In this document: piece by piece, positions 1-10,401 of the stretch
Layout of the letters: each line of letters starts with the position of its first letter
How positions within the stretch are numbered: position 1 is the stretch's first letter
Origin: Brevifilum sp029548365
GTDB taxonomy: Bacteria; Chloroflexota; Anaerolineae; Anaerolineales; Anaerolineaceae
Direction of reading: 5' to 3'
DNA: 64,000 nucleotides
Assembly: GCA_035376985.1 (NCBI GenBank)
Contig: DAOSSA010000002.1
Coordinates: 62,001-126,000, forward strand
Program-made: the position numbers and the translations under genes
Notes under the pieces: generated by a model
The model's database searches: none
Told to the model about the DNA's origin: nothing
Seen by the model: only the letters and a program-made list of their open reading frames with translations

Positions 1-116
1 ATGTTAAAATTGACGTTACCCGTTAATTATAGGAGATAAAAACCGGAAATCAAACTCCAGTCCCGGGAAAAAGGGAGATCGATGAGACAATCTTCGACGG
101 GTGGTCAGTGCCTTCG

Positions 117-2495
117 TCAGCTTCTTTTACTGGTGATAATCCGAGGCTTGGTCGACCGGCTGTGATATTGTGTTCCATCCGGAAAGATGATCTGTGTTTC
201 CGAACCCTCCTTATGGATATCCAGTCCCTGCCAGCTCACCTCCACAGGCCAGGGGAAGGGGCTTTCTCCCCAGATTGCAACCTGGTCCGGGCTGAGCAGT
301 TTGACGCCTGCAATTTTTAAAAACAAACCAACCGGTGCTAACCCGGCGACCGTATTCGCCGCGCCGATGGGAAGGCTGGTCTTATCATCAAAGCGCGGGT
401 AAAACCCGGAAAATTCCTTCAATCCTCGCAAGATCGGGATCATCAACATGGAAAACAAGGTCATTGCCTGTTTAGAAAAGCCTTCTCTGGCCAGCCCGTC
501 GATGATCAGCGTATTCCATTGGATATTGACAGGCGTAGATAAACCATCAGGCAGGGGGTGCCTGCAGCGCCAGGTTTCAGGGATGCCAAATTCACCGCAT
601 AGCGACCGACTGTCGATGATATTTTCCAACATCAGCGCCAGGTGATCGGCGCGAATGCTGCCCGACCAAATGGGAAGGAGGCAGCTTATGTCGGTCTGAG
701 AATAATCGGCTGTTTTGATCAAAAAGCGGTCATCGGGGTTAAAACCCTTAAAACAAATGTGATCCAGGGTTGAAAAAATATGCCGGGTGGTGATGTGTGC
801 CCGATTGATAACCCAAAACACCTCTGCCGCTTCGATTACCTCGGTTATCATTTCGCCTTTTGAATTTTTCCCTTCAAGGCTTATCAGTGGGGCTTTAGGA
901 ATTTTTCCCGCGGTAAACAGGTTGATTTGAAGCCGTTGGGGTTGTGAAAAGTGTTTGCTGATATTTACCCTGTCCTGGATTCGCCCGGGGTAATACAGCT
1001 CACGTGATGGGCTTTTGTGGGTGTGAGCATCCTGGTAACCAAAAGCCTTACAGGAATCGTCCCACAGAGAAATCATTTTCTCCTGTAATTTTTTTATCCA
1101 ACGGTCATAGCCATTACGAGCAGACCGGTCGCCGAGGATCTGGGCGATTTTTTTAAGCGCAGCAGCTTCTCGAAGCAGCATTGCTACCAGGGCTGGGCTG
1201 TGTGCGCTGTGAATATCCAGGCCAATGCCGGTTTCTCTCCAAATATCAAAATTGAATAACCCGGTGTCAAGCTGGAGTTGTTCCGGTGCCTCCCATGTGG
1301 GAAGCTCTGCATGCTCCGGTCTGGCGTTTTTAAACCAACCGACGTCGAAAAAACGCTGCAGGTGCGGGAAAACCCGTTGCAAAGATACAAGCTCCGGATT
1401 GATTTCATACAGCATCAAGCACAAATTGGCCAGAAGCGGACACTCATTGGCGGCTGTGGAGATGATTTCCTGGGAGCCTTGAGTACACAGGCAACCCTGA
1501 TCGTCGATGTGGGTGATGAAACCTTCAAGCAGCCTGGCGAAAAGCTCCGGGTGGGTTGGGAGCAGCGCCTGGGATAAATGCAAGGCATCCAGCAGGGTCA
1601 GTTCAGGGTGCTTATTTTTCATATTATGGGCATTTTTTGAATCATCTGTCAGGCGGGGGCGGATGGTGATGGTTGCAGGATCGGATGGGTCGGGGGTGAC
1701 GAGATGTGACCGGGCATTGACCTGTGCCAGGTAAAACGCCGTGTCCCAATCGGGCTGTCCGGTCGTGATGGTGATCATCTTCTTCTGGTGTGCTTTTGTG
1801 TGGATTTGGTAATCCCGGTGCCAATCCTGTGCCACCCATTGGCGGGCAACCTCGTAAGAGCTGTCCTGTGATGTTTTTGACGCCAACACCCATTGAATGT
1901 CTTCGGATTGACCTGGCGTTAGGGCAAGAGGGACATGGAGCGCCGGGTAGGGGTTGCTGGTGCCGGTCGATCCGCCGCACATAAACAGGAGCGGGAAAAG
2001 TTCTTCTGCTTGTCCCACAAGGACATGATTGTGCCCGATGATGTCCGGGTGGATGGGACACCCCTGGGCCATGGGGATCAGGATAGCAGCCATTTCTGCT
2101 GTTAAGGATAAGGGTTGACTGCTGATATTCTTCAGAAAGAGCGCGCCGACCAGGACGTTTGGCTCAGGAATGAAACTGCAGAACTGCAGGAGCACCTGGT
2201 GGTTGAAGTTGTACTCAATTTTGATGCTGCTGGGAGAATAATCTCTAACCGTGGGCGGCAAGCTGAAATCGGTGTTTTTTTTCAACCTGTGATGCCCAAC
2301 GATGAGATTGGGAAACACGCGCATGGATCTGGCGCGCAAATGAAAGGTTGTCTGGAGGTGAAAGGGGCAGGAATCGGGCGGGTCTAAATTCAATGTCCAC
2401 AGCTGGTCGTGTTCCGGATCAAAGGCTGAAAACTGACCATCAGGCGCCAGGAAAAAAGCTTTTGGCCCGGTTTTGTCAACAGAAATCTGTCCCAT
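117..2495 (-). CDS. Six-hairpin glycosidase-like protein (MGH1/GH63-like)
   Basis: The 792-residue protein has no signal peptide. Its first ~240 residues look like a beta-rich domain, followed by an alpha-helical region of the (alpha/alpha)6 glycosidase type. The segment GIPETW...NIQWNTLIIDGL near residues 655-690 resembles the C-terminal end of mannosylglycerate hydrolase-like and amylo-alpha-1,6-glucosidase-like catalytic domains, and a short beta-rich tail follows. The fold-level call comes from this pattern; the substrate cannot be read from sequence. The start codon has only a weak Shine-Dalgarno match, so a slightly different start is possible. It is transcribed away from the PBP gene. 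Confidence 0.6.
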   Translation of the reverse strand: MGQISVDKTGPKAFFLAPDGQFSAFDPEHDQLWTLNLDPPDSCPFHLQTTFHLRARSMRVFPNLIVGHHRLKKNTDFSLPPTVRDYSPSSIKIEYNFNHQVLLQFCSFIPEPNVLVGALFLKNISSQPLSLTAEMAAILIPMAQGCPIHPDIIGHNHVLVGQAEELFPLLFMCGGSTGTSNPYPALHVPLALTPGQSEDIQWVLASKTSQDSSYEVARQWVAQDWHRDYQIHTKAHQKKMITITTGQPDWDTAFYLAQVNARSHLVTPDPSDPATITIRPRLTDDSKNAHNMKNKHPELTLLDALHLSQALLPTHPELFARLLEGFITHIDDQGCLCTQGSQEIISTAANECPLLANLCLMLYEINPELVSLQRVFPHLQRFFDVGWFKNARPEHAELPTWEAPEQLQLDTGLFNFDIWRETGIGLDIHSAHSPALVAMLLREAAALKKIAQILGDRSARNGYDRWIKKLQEKMISLWDDSCKAFGYQDAHTHKSPSRELYYPGRIQDRVNISKHFSQPQRLQINLFTAGKIPKAPLISLEGKNSKGEMITEVIEAAEVFWVINRAHITTRHIFSTLDHICFKGFNPDDRFLIKTADYSQTDISCLLPIWSGSIRADHLALMLENIIDSRSLCGEFGIPETWRCRHPLPDGLSTPVNIQWNTLIIDGLAREGFSKQAMTLFSMLMIPILRGLKEFSGFYPRFDDKTSLPIGAANTVAGLAPVGLFLKIAGVKLLSPDQVAIWGESPFPWPVEVSWQGLDIHKEGSETQIIFPDGTQYHSRSTKPRIITSKRS

Positions 2496-2768
2496 AATCC
2501 AATTTTACCAATGAATGGGTATGGAGTAGGTGATGAAAAACAAAAAGAAACCCTTTTGAGGTTAAAAAGCTGAAACGGGCAGAGGTGCTGGACGCTTCTC
2601 ATTAACGACCATGCAGTCGTGCTGAAGACGCCTTAATCCAGGTCGAGTGTTCCTTTTTTATCCGGTTATGCGTATAATCGTGTATTACACCAAGGGAGCG
2701 GATAATTGAAGGAACTGATTTAGCTTTCCGCTCGTCTACGTATTGAAAACAACTTGTGAAAGAAAATC

Positions 2769-5700
2769 ATGACGAATAATGACGATCGACCCAATAAAAA
2801 GGCTGATGATGCGGCGAATAATTCGGAAGAGATGCAGAACGCGTCTGCCGATTTCATGAAGGACGAGGAAACCCAGGAGATCAAAATCGAACCCTCGGAA
2901 GTGATTGAGGGTGAGGTTGCCAGCAGTGATTTTGTTGTGGAAGGCTCCGGGTGGCGGGCTGAAATGGAGTTTGAAGATATCTTCGGTGAAGCAACCCAGG
3001 ATGAGCCCGCTGAAGAGGGGTCTGTCGAGTGGTGGGGTGATACGCCTTTCACACCGATGGATGAACTGGATGATGATGAGACCCAGCCCATCCACCTGGG
3101 CTTGGCTGATGAGGGCGCAACGAGAGTCTCCCCGGTGGAACCGAAGGTAGATCCCACCAGAGAAACCCGGGCAATTCCGGTTGAACCCCCCATGGATCGG
3201 GGCGCAGCACCCCGAGCAATCCCCGCAGGGGGCAGATCGGGATTAAACGCGGATGATCTTCCCACCATCCCGCCGCGCGATGTACCGCGAGATTGGACGC
3301 CGTTAAAGACGACTCTGCCCAGTCCGGTAAGTGAGGTCGATCCGGGCGCAACCCGGGTGACGCCTGCTGCGTATCAGCGGACAAGCGCGGCGCAAAGCGG
3401 TTCCCGCCGACAGGCAGCACAACCTCTGCAGCGCAGCCAGCGCCCGGGACGCCGCCCATCGGAAACAACCCGTCCGCAAAGACCGGGCGGGAAGAAACCC
3501 TTTGGTAAACGCTTGTTAAATTTCTTCCTGGTGTTTGTTTTCATTATTATCTTGGCTGGACTTGTGGCCGGTTCGATCGGCATTTACCAGTATTTTCGAA
3601 TTAAATCATCGCTTCCTGATGTCAACGAATTACGGGATCGAGCCGCCAAATTTGAAACCACTCGAATTTTAGATCGAGATGGAAACGTACTCTATGAAAT
3701 CCTGGATCCCAGTGCAGGACGTCGAACCTACGTCCCACTGGAGGATATCTCACCGGGATTAATTGCCGCCACGATCGCAACAGAAGATAAGGATTTTTAT
3801 TATCATCCCGGCTTTGATATGCTGGCCATGATCCGTGCGCTATGGCAAAACTACACAGCAGGGGAGATTCGCTCAGGGGCATCCACGATTACACAACAAT
3901 TAGCACGGGCGCTCCTGTTAGACCCGTCTGAACGATATGATCAATCCTATAAACGCAAAACCCGTGAGATTGTCCTGGCGTATGAGATTACCAACAGGTA
4001 CTCTAAAGAAGAGATTCTCGAGCTTTACCTGAATGAAAACTATTATGGCAATATGGCTTATGGCGTTCAAGCGGCTGCAGAAACCTATTTCAACACCGAT
4101 GCCGCATCGCTGAGTCTGTGGCAGTCTTCTTTTCTCGCCGGGCTGCCCCAGGCACCCTCGGTTTATGATATCTATAACAACCGGGAAGCGACACTTTACA
4201 GGCAGCGTTCTGTGCTGGTGCTGATGTATGAATTGAGCCAGGCACGGAATTGCATCGAAATTGGCTCAGGACGCCCACCCGTGTGCGTTGCTTACGCTGA
4301 TGCGACTCAGGCAGGAATTGACCTTGAAAACTATGAGTTCCCTGAGCTTTCCTTCAGTATGCGTTACCCACACTGGGTTGTGTATGTGCGATCCCTGTTG
4401 GAGGAGGAGTTTGATCCACAAACGATTTATCGCAGCGGGTTCACGGTTTACACCACGCTGGACCCCAAACTACAGAATGAGGCAGAGCGGATTGTGTCCA
4501 CCCAGGTAGCAGCCCTGGTTGACAACAATGCTACCAATGGGGCACTGCTGGCGATGGACGCCAATACGGGTGAGGTTCTGGCGATGGTTGGATCGGCAGA
4601 TTTTCACAACGATGCTATCTCAGGGCAGGTTAACATGGTCCTTACACAAACCAGACAGCCCGGTTCAGCGATCAAGCCCCTGACCTACGTGGCAGCCTTT
4701 GAAAAAGGTTGGACGCCAGCGACATTAGTTTGGGATGTCCCCACGGAGTTCCCACCGTCAAAGGACCCCCATGACACCGGGCCGGTGTATCAACCCGTTA
4801 ATTACGATGGGAGATTTCACGGTCCCGTCACCGTTCGATCTGCGCTGGCCAATTCTTACAATGTGCCTGCGGTTAAAGCCCTGGATTTCGTAGGCATTTA
4901 TGATAACCCCGACACCCCGGTGGAAGACGGGCTGGTTGCCTTTGCCCGCCGGCTGGGAATCACCAGTTTGACCCGCCCCGACTATGGACTTTCACTGACG
5001 CTCGGCGGCGGTGAAGTGAGCCTGATGGAGTTGACCTCAGCCTTTGCAGTCTTTGCTAATGAGGGGCGTATGATGCCGGTGGTGGCGATTTCCAAAATTG
5101 TGGACCATACCGGGAATGTGATTTTTGAGTATAAACCTCCAGTAGGGACGCAGGTGATCCGGGTTGAACATGCTTACCTGATTTCGGATATCCTGGCGGA
5201 TAAGGATGCGCGCATCCCCATGTTTGGTACCAACCCGGTGATCAACCTGCCTTTCCCGGCTGCTGTTAAAACCGGCACTACCAATGATTTTAGAGACAAC
5301 TGGACCATCGGCTACACGCCAGACCTTGTTGTGGGTGCCTGGGTGGGGAATGCTGATTATTCACCGATGGTCAACACCACGGGCATCACTGGCGCTGGCC
5401 CGATTTGGGCGCAATTTATGACCTTTGCCGTGGACAAGCTGTACGATGGAACGCCATCAGCCTTTGTGCGACCGCCTGGAATCATCGATCGGGTGATTTG
5501 TGCTGTTTCCGGTACAGAGCCTTCTGAATGGTGCCCGCAGCAACGCAGCGAGATTTTTGCTGCTGATCAGCCTCCTCTTCCACAGACAGAAGATCTGTGG
5601 AAGAAGGTTGTTGTGGATACCTGGACGGGTTTATCGATTTCGAATGCTTGCGATAATTTTTCTGAGGAAGTATTCGCGGCTAATGTGACTGACCGCTGGG

Positions 5701-6236
5701 CTCAACGCTGGTTGAGAGATGAGACCGGGGGCGCAGCCTGGGTCACCAACCTGGGCTTTTCCACCCCCTTGTTCTTTGTGCCCGAACGGGCGTGCCGAGC
5801 TGATGACCCGCGTCCGATCATCACATTAACCGGTCTGGTCGATGGGCAGAATGTACTGGAGAGCCCATTGGAAATTCGCGGGATGATTACTGCCACGCAA
5901 AATTTCAAATACTACCGCATTGAATGGGGAAGGGGGTCGGATCCCTCAAACTGGAATATTCTGGTTGATAATGTGAGTACTCCCCAGGAGACGCCAGACC
6001 TCCTGTATGAATGGGATCTTGCAGATGTTGAACCAGGCATCCTAACCTTAAGGATTTTTGTGCGCAGTACCGAAGGCACTTTCGCTGAGAAATTATTCAG
6101 GTTGAATATTCAGTTGCCGACTGCAACACCGACGACCACACCTACGGAGACCCCCACGCCGACCCCGACAGAGACGCCGGAGGCAACGGCAACCCCTGAG
6201 CCATCCTCCACACCGTCCCAAACACCGGAACCATAA
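2769..6236 (+). CDS. Class A penicillin-binding protein (PBP1a-like)
   Basis: This is a bifunctional peptidoglycan glycosyltransferase/transpeptidase of 1155 residues. An acidic, low-complexity cytoplasmic segment of about 245 residues precedes one membrane helix (about 248-275). The GT51 domain shows EDKDFYYHPG (about 338) and GASTITQQLAR. The transpeptidase domain shows the SxxK motif in PGSAIKPLTY (about 633) and KTGTTNDF (about 833). A C-terminal domain of roughly 250 residues ends in a Thr/Pro/Glu-rich tail from about 1118. The N-terminal extension and tail make it longer than usual PBP1a proteins. A possible -10 box TATAAT lies at 2673-2678, with a poor -35, and a GAGCGGA/TCCGCTC inverted repeat lies in the leader. 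The gene converges on the next one. Confidence 0.93.
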   Translation: MTNNDDRPNKKADDAANNSEEMQNASADFMKDEETQEIKIEPSEVIEGEVASSDFVVEGSGWRAEMEFEDIFGEATQDEPAEEGSVEWWGDTPFTPMDELDDDETQPIHLGLADEGATRVSPVEPKVDPTRETRAIPVEPPMDRGAAPRAIPAGGRSGLNADDLPTIPPRDVPRDWTPLKTTLPSPVSEVDPGATRVTPAAYQRTSAAQSGSRRQAAQPLQRSQRPGRRPSETTRPQRPGGKKPFGKRLLNFFLVFVFIIILAGLVAGSIGIYQYFRIKSSLPDVNELRDRAAKFETTRILDRDGNVLYEILDPSAGRRTYVPLEDISPGLIAATIATEDKDFYYHPGFDMLAMIRALWQNYTAGEIRSGASTITQQLARALLLDPSERYDQSYKRKTREIVLAYEITNRYSKEEILELYLNENYYGNMAYGVQAAAETYFNTDAASLSLWQSSFLAGLPQAPSVYDIYNNREATLYRQRSVLVLMYELSQARNCIEIGSGRPPVCVAYADATQAGIDLENYEFPELSFSMRYPHWVVYVRSLLEEEFDPQTIYRSGFTVYTTLDPKLQNEAERIVSTQVAALVDNNATNGALLAMDANTGEVLAMVGSADFHNDAISGQVNMVLTQTRQPGSAIKPLTYVAAFEKGWTPATLVWDVPTEFPPSKDPHDTGPVYQPVNYDGRFHGPVTVRSALANSYNVPAVKALDFVGIYDNPDTPVEDGLVAFARRLGITSLTRPDYGLSLTLGGGEVSLMELTSAFAVFANEGRMMPVVAISKIVDHTGNVIFEYKPPVGTQVIRVEHAYLISDILADKDARIPMFGTNPVINLPFPAAVKTGTTNDFRDNWTIGYTPDLVVGAWVGNADYSPMVNTTGITGAGPIWAQFMTFAVDKLYDGTPSAFVRPPGIIDRVICAVSGTEPSEWCPQQRSEIFAADQPPLPQTEDLWKKVVVDTWTGLSISNACDNFSEEVFAANVTDRWAQRWLRDETGGAAWVTNLGFSTPLFFVPERACRADDPRPIITLTGLVDGQNVLESPLEIRGMITATQNFKYYRIEWGRGSDPSNWNILVDNVSTPQETPDLLYEWDLADVEPGILTLRIFVRSTEGTFAEKLFRLNIQLPTATPTTTPTETPTPTPTETPEATATPEPSSTPSQTPEP

Positions 6237-6327
6237 CCGAATCCAGGGCGAAGACCATGCCGACCAGGATGCCAGCGTGTGTGGTTTCGGATCGCCAACC
6301 GGCTTCGTCTTTAATATCAGGGTTCAA

Positions 6328-8574
6328 TTATAAAAGCGCTAATTGAGAGGCATGGTATTCCGGCGGGTCAGCACGGATCAGTTCTTTAAATAGCTCTCGG
6401 GAAAGCAAAGGGTTGACTTCAAGGTCACGCGCCAATCGAAATTTCACCACCAGGAAATCCTTCGTCAGCTTATCCCTTAGAACCGGGTCGCGCTGTTGTT
6501 TGTAAGCCAGAAGATTTGCGCGGCTGCCAGGTATGACCAGGATGTTGGTTTCGGCTGGTTCGAAATCTCCCCACAAGCAGGGTGAGACGACGGCTGTGGT
6601 TAAGATATGCAGGCAATACCGGGGAAGCGTGTGATGATGGTCCTGCCAGTAAATTGGGCCTGAACCTGAAACCTGATAGCCCAAACGCTGGGCGATAACC
6701 TGCAGCGATTGCATTGTTAGCTCCCTGTCGATGTGGCGTGCCGCGGGTTGATCGCCTTCCTTCAGCACCCAACGGTAGGTTTCAGGATCAACCAGGTCAG
6801 CATAGGACGCTAAACAGTTCAATACCAGCTCATTCTCGGGAGTAAAGATGCCAGGAAGGGCTTGATGGGCGATACTTTTTACCCTTTCTGCCGTTGTGTC
6901 GGGGTTGGAAACCAAGTGGTTGTAGATGTGTTCTTCCAGGATATCGATCAGACTCATTGCTACTGTGTTGGGGTGGCGCAACCACCACTCCCCGGCTTCA
7001 ATTGTTGCTACACCTTCAGTGACATGGGTGAGAAAATTAGGGTCATGAAAGATCGTTTCAAGCCATCGATGGGTTTCAGAAGCGACCTGGTTGGTGTTTT
7101 GAATGAAAATGTCGATGGCAAGATGGTTGGTATTCGCCATGCCGGTGAGAGCTGCAGCATGCACCTGCTGGAATGTGGCGGGTTCGCCCTTTTTTTGTAA
7201 GTAATTGGTGACGGATTCCATGGCAACAGCCAGAGCTTGCTCAGGCTGTGACCTCGAGGGAGGATGTGCAAGGGCTGTCCATTGGCATTGGGCAAGCTGA
7301 TCATCGATTGATTGCGCAAATGAATGCAGGTGGAATCCTTTGGCTTCAGCAGCCAGCAATGCCGCCAGCAGAAGCAAGGGCTCATTTTCCGGAATCAGGC
7401 CTGCGAACTTGAGCGATGGGTGTTTCATGGAATAAACTGCGTCAAAGATGCCCATCAGTGCAGTGCAATGCCAGTTCCAATCATATCTCTGGCGTGACAG
7501 TACCTGTCGGATGGGTGCTACAGCCTCCTGGCCCCAAATCCACCCGGTCCACAGGGCTGATAAAGACCAGAAGGCCTGGTTGGGTCTGGGAATGGCTGCC
7601 AGGACAGCAGAGAATAATCCTTCCTTCGGAGGAGGCGTCAGCTCTCTGATGCGACCCTGGTACATATAAATCCCTTCGGGCTGCTCGGGTTCACCTTGCC
7701 ACTCTGCCAGTGGGATGGGAGCCTTCAAGACCTGCCAGGTTGTCACAGCCTCCTCCATCACCTTCCACAGGTTGCGTTCCCTGTAAACGTTTGGCACGGT
7801 TATCTGGCGTGGCCGGTGACGCGGTGAGGGGTAAGCCCAGAGGGTGTTCCCGTAGTCGGCTGCTGAAAGGATCAAAGCGATTAACAGGACGCGTTGTACT
7901 GGAGTCTGCTCGAGGCCTTCGAGTTTGTTGATAATGGTCTGAAGAATAATTAAAGGTCGGGCGGGATATGCGTTGAGGATGTTTTTCACATGTGTGCGCA
8001 CGGCATCATCGTGTGCAGCGATTCGGTTTAATGCCCGAGCCAGGTGTAATTCCTTGGGTGGCAGGGGGGTGAGGTTTTCAAGCGCGAACTCGCTCAGGGT
8101 CTGCTCACCGCGCGCACCGCAAGTGGGGCAATCTACAATCGCTGCGAAGGGCTGATAGGCATCTTTCTTCCATAGAAAGGCGTCAGCCTCTATTTGAGTG
8201 TTGCAAGCGGCACAATTGATCCTGTAAAGGCTGCGAATATAGGGCTCCATACGCTGGTTTCCCTTGCTGGCCACAGCCAGGTCCTGTAATGCAGCGATTA
8301 GATCACCCGATTGCGGGGCGCTGGACAGGGTTTTGAGCAGGAAGGCGTGAATCGGGTTGTTGACGCACGCCAATACGGGGTATCCGGCTGCAGCCATCTC
8401 GATCACAACCAGTGGATTGTATCCAAAGGGCTCCAGCACCCAATCACCCGGGTTCAGGTTTTCCCGGCACCAGGCTGAAGCCATACCAGCGGGAATGGGC
8501 GGCAGGAAACGACCCAGAGGCAGTTCAGGCGGTGGGGCAATGCCAGAGATGTAGGGGATGTTCATCGAAACCAT
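6328..8574 (-). CDS. Methylase-like protein with zinc ribbon, function unknown
   Basis: The 748-residue protein opens with GDWVLEPFGYNPLVVIEMA (about residues 42-60), which recalls the SAM-binding motif of adenine-specific DNA methylases. A four-cysteine zinc ribbon (CAAC...CPTCG, about residues 120-155) follows, an arrangement seen in DUF1156-type Zn-ribbon methylases. I do not find a DPPY-type catalytic motif in the remaining ~590 residues, so it may be a degenerate or non-catalytic relative. It lies 71 bp downstream of the GH13 gene on the same strand and may be cotranscribed with it. No mobile element or restriction gene is adjacent. The family assignment is inferred from the two motifs only. 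Confidence 0.5.
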   Translation of the reverse strand: MVSMNIPYISGIAPPPELPLGRFLPPIPAGMASAWCRENLNPGDWVLEPFGYNPLVVIEMAAAGYPVLACVNNPIHAFLLKTLSSAPQSGDLIAALQDLAVASKGNQRMEPYIRSLYRINCAACNTQIEADAFLWKKDAYQPFAAIVDCPTCGARGEQTLSEFALENLTPLPPKELHLARALNRIAAHDDAVRTHVKNILNAYPARPLIILQTIINKLEGLEQTPVQRVLLIALILSAADYGNTLWAYPSPRHRPRQITVPNVYRERNLWKVMEEAVTTWQVLKAPIPLAEWQGEPEQPEGIYMYQGRIRELTPPPKEGLFSAVLAAIPRPNQAFWSLSALWTGWIWGQEAVAPIRQVLSRQRYDWNWHCTALMGIFDAVYSMKHPSLKFAGLIPENEPLLLLAALLAAEAKGFHLHSFAQSIDDQLAQCQWTALAHPPSRSQPEQALAVAMESVTNYLQKKGEPATFQQVHAAALTGMANTNHLAIDIFIQNTNQVASETHRWLETIFHDPNFLTHVTEGVATIEAGEWWLRHPNTVAMSLIDILEEHIYNHLVSNPDTTAERVKSIAHQALPGIFTPENELVLNCLASYADLVDPETYRWVLKEGDQPAARHIDRELTMQSLQVIAQRLGYQVSGSGPIYWQDHHHTLPRYCLHILTTAVVSPCLWGDFEPAETNILVIPGSRANLLAYKQQRDPVLRDKLTKDFLVVKFRLARDLEVNPLLSRELFKELIRADPPEYHASQLALL

Positions 8575-8645
8575 CCTTATCGAGATTGTGGTAATGACGT
8601 ATCGAACGTCTTGAAGATGAACTCACCCAGGTTAATTGCGCGCGA

Positions 8646-10226
8646 TCATGGTGTTTTTTTGAATAACCGGATATCGAAGGGCATGATAGTGAGAAAATCA
8701 GTTGTTGACGGGTCTGCGCCAAATAAGGCAACCCAGTTGCCTTCTGGCATTTCAAACAGCAGTTCTCGGCTGCTAAAATTCAATACAACCAGGACCTGTT
8801 GCGCTTGATAGGTGCGGAAAAATGCCAGCAGGTATTGAGGATCATCAAAAATGGGCACAAAATCGCCTCGCTGCAGGGCGGGTTCTGCCTTCCGAATGCG
8901 GATGAGCTGCTTGAATGTGTTGAATAAGGAATCCGGGTCCGCTGATTGGTTGGCGACATTACGTTCTGGATAATTGTTATGGACCGGCAGCCAGGGATCT
9001 GCAGTGGAGAACCCGGCATTGCTCTCAGTGGTCCACTGCATGGGCGCCCGACAGCCATCGCGGCCTTTATAGAAAGGCCAGAAAGGCTTGCCAACCGGGT
9101 CCTTCACATCTGCTTTTTTGCGGATCGGGATGTCGCGCATGCCGATTTCCTCGCCGAAATAAATGAAGGGTGTGCCTTTGATCGTCAGGAGCATCGCCGC
9201 GGCGACCCTTGCCCGGCGGTCATCCTCGCCCAGGCAATAGCGTGTAGCGGTGCGATGCATGTCGTGGTTGCTGAGGAAGTTGTTCGGCCAAGCGTCTTCG
9301 GAAAGTGCAGCATACCATTTGCAGGCTGATTTCAAAAAGCGCTTGGGGTGCCAGCGATTATTAGCAAAATCAAAATTGAAGGCTGCGTGCAGTTTTCCAT
9401 CGCCGCAATAGCTGGCGGTTCGTTCGGGATCAGCAAGGAAGGTTTCCCCTACGACATAGGTTTCCTTTTTCGTGTCCATGATGGCGCGGATCTCGTTGAG
9501 CAAAGGGTACATCTCGGGTTGGGAGACATCAAAGACGTGTTCCTGGCGGTCAAAGGACCGAATGCCGAATTTGGGAGGGTTGTCAGTAAACGCTGCGTCG
9601 GTGAAATAAGCATTGAAAACATCCAGGCGGAACCCATCGACGCCTTTGTTCAACCAGAAACGGAACACATCCAGCATGGCATTTCTGACCAGCGGGTTAC
9701 GCCAGTTGAGATCGGGCTGTTCTTTGAAAAACATATGGTAATAGTATTGACCTAATTCCGGGACATATTCCCAGGCTGACCCACCAAACATTGCCTGCCA
9801 GTTGTTGGGCGGGGAGCCATTGGGTTTGGGGTCCCGCCATAAATACCAATCGTGAAAGGAGTTTTCACGCGATTTTTTAGATTCAAGAAACCAGGGATGC
9901 TGGTCTGAGGTGTGATTGAGCACCAGGTCCATGATGATACGGATGCCGTGTTTTTTCGCCGCTTTGATGAGTTCTTCAAAATCCTGCATGGTGCCGAATT
10001 TTGGGTCAATCGCGGTATAGTCTGACACGTCGTAGCCATAGTCAACATCAGGAGAAGGATAAATGGGGGAGAGCCAGATGGCGTCGATGCCCAATTCTTG
10101 CAGGTAATCTAATTTACTGATGATGCCGGGCAGGTCGCCAATACCGTCAGCGTTCGAATCAGCAAAGGAACGGGGGTAAATCTGATAGATGATGCCATCG
10201 CGCCACCAGAGAAAGTCTTTGTGCAT
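8646..10226 (-). CDS. Alpha-glucosidase / oligo-1,6-glucosidase (GH13)
   Basis: This cytoplasmic enzyme should hydrolyse alpha-glucosidic bonds in short malto- or isomalto-oligosaccharides. It starts with WWRDGIIYQIYPRSFADSN, the usual GH13_23/31 opening. The conserved regions are visible: DLVLNHTSDQHPWF, the nucleophile Asp in GFRLDVFN, the acid/base Glu in GETFLAD, and the third carboxylate in SNHD. The ATG at 10226 is chosen because AAAGGAGG sits 5-10 bases upstream; an in-frame extension to 10310 would run through the promoter and lacks a ribosome site. Length (526 aa) is typical. No sugar transporter is adjacent. Confidence 0.93.
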   Translation of the reverse strand: MHKDFLWWRDGIIYQIYPRSFADSNADGIGDLPGIISKLDYLQELGIDAIWLSPIYPSPDVDYGYDVSDYTAIDPKFGTMQDFEELIKAAKKHGIRIIMDLVLNHTSDQHPWFLESKKSRENSFHDWYLWRDPKPNGSPPNNWQAMFGGSAWEYVPELGQYYYHMFFKEQPDLNWRNPLVRNAMLDVFRFWLNKGVDGFRLDVFNAYFTDAAFTDNPPKFGIRSFDRQEHVFDVSQPEMYPLLNEIRAIMDTKKETYVVGETFLADPERTASYCGDGKLHAAFNFDFANNRWHPKRFLKSACKWYAALSEDAWPNNFLSNHDMHRTATRYCLGEDDRRARVAAAMLLTIKGTPFIYFGEEIGMRDIPIRKKADVKDPVGKPFWPFYKGRDGCRAPMQWTTESNAGFSTADPWLPVHNNYPERNVANQSADPDSLFNTFKQLIRIRKAEPALQRGDFVPIFDDPQYLLAFFRTYQAQQVLVVLNFSSRELLFEMPEGNWVALFGADPSTTDFLTIMPFDIRLFKKTP

Positions 10227-10263
10227 GTTATCCTCCTTTGAATCAGTCGTTTTTTCGTTATTA

Positions 10264-10292
10264 ATTATAATGGATTTATTGTTTATTAACAA
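10264..10292 (-). promoter_or_regulatory. Sigma-70-type promoter of the GH13 gene
   Basis: Read on the minus strand, TTGTTA (10292-10287) and a perfect TATAAT (10269-10264) are separated by 17 bases. It lies about 40 bases before the GH13 start codon. Confidence 0.7.
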
Positions 10293-10294
10293 GA

Positions 10295-10326
10295 AAATAA
10301 AAAATCTCAAGGGAATGCCCTGAGTT
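10295..10326 (-). terminator. Terminator-like hairpin between GH13 and nusA
   Basis: On the minus strand a short stem (CTCA/GGG against CCC/TGAG, with one bulged T) is followed by ATTTTTTATTTTC. It sits upstream of the GH13 promoter, so it would stop leftward transcription coming from the nusA leader region. No gene that needs it is visible, so the call is weak. Confidence 0.35.
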
Positions 10327-10401
10327 CAAATAAATGATCAACACCGGGTGAATTTTATTTGCGATTAATAACCAAGATATCCACTTAAAACAGAATCAGA
10401 G

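Noticed and set aside
1642..2061. 139-codon minus-strand frame inside the glycosidase gene
   Set aside because: It is Pro/Arg/Cys-rich and lies in a shadow frame of a long, well-formed gene.
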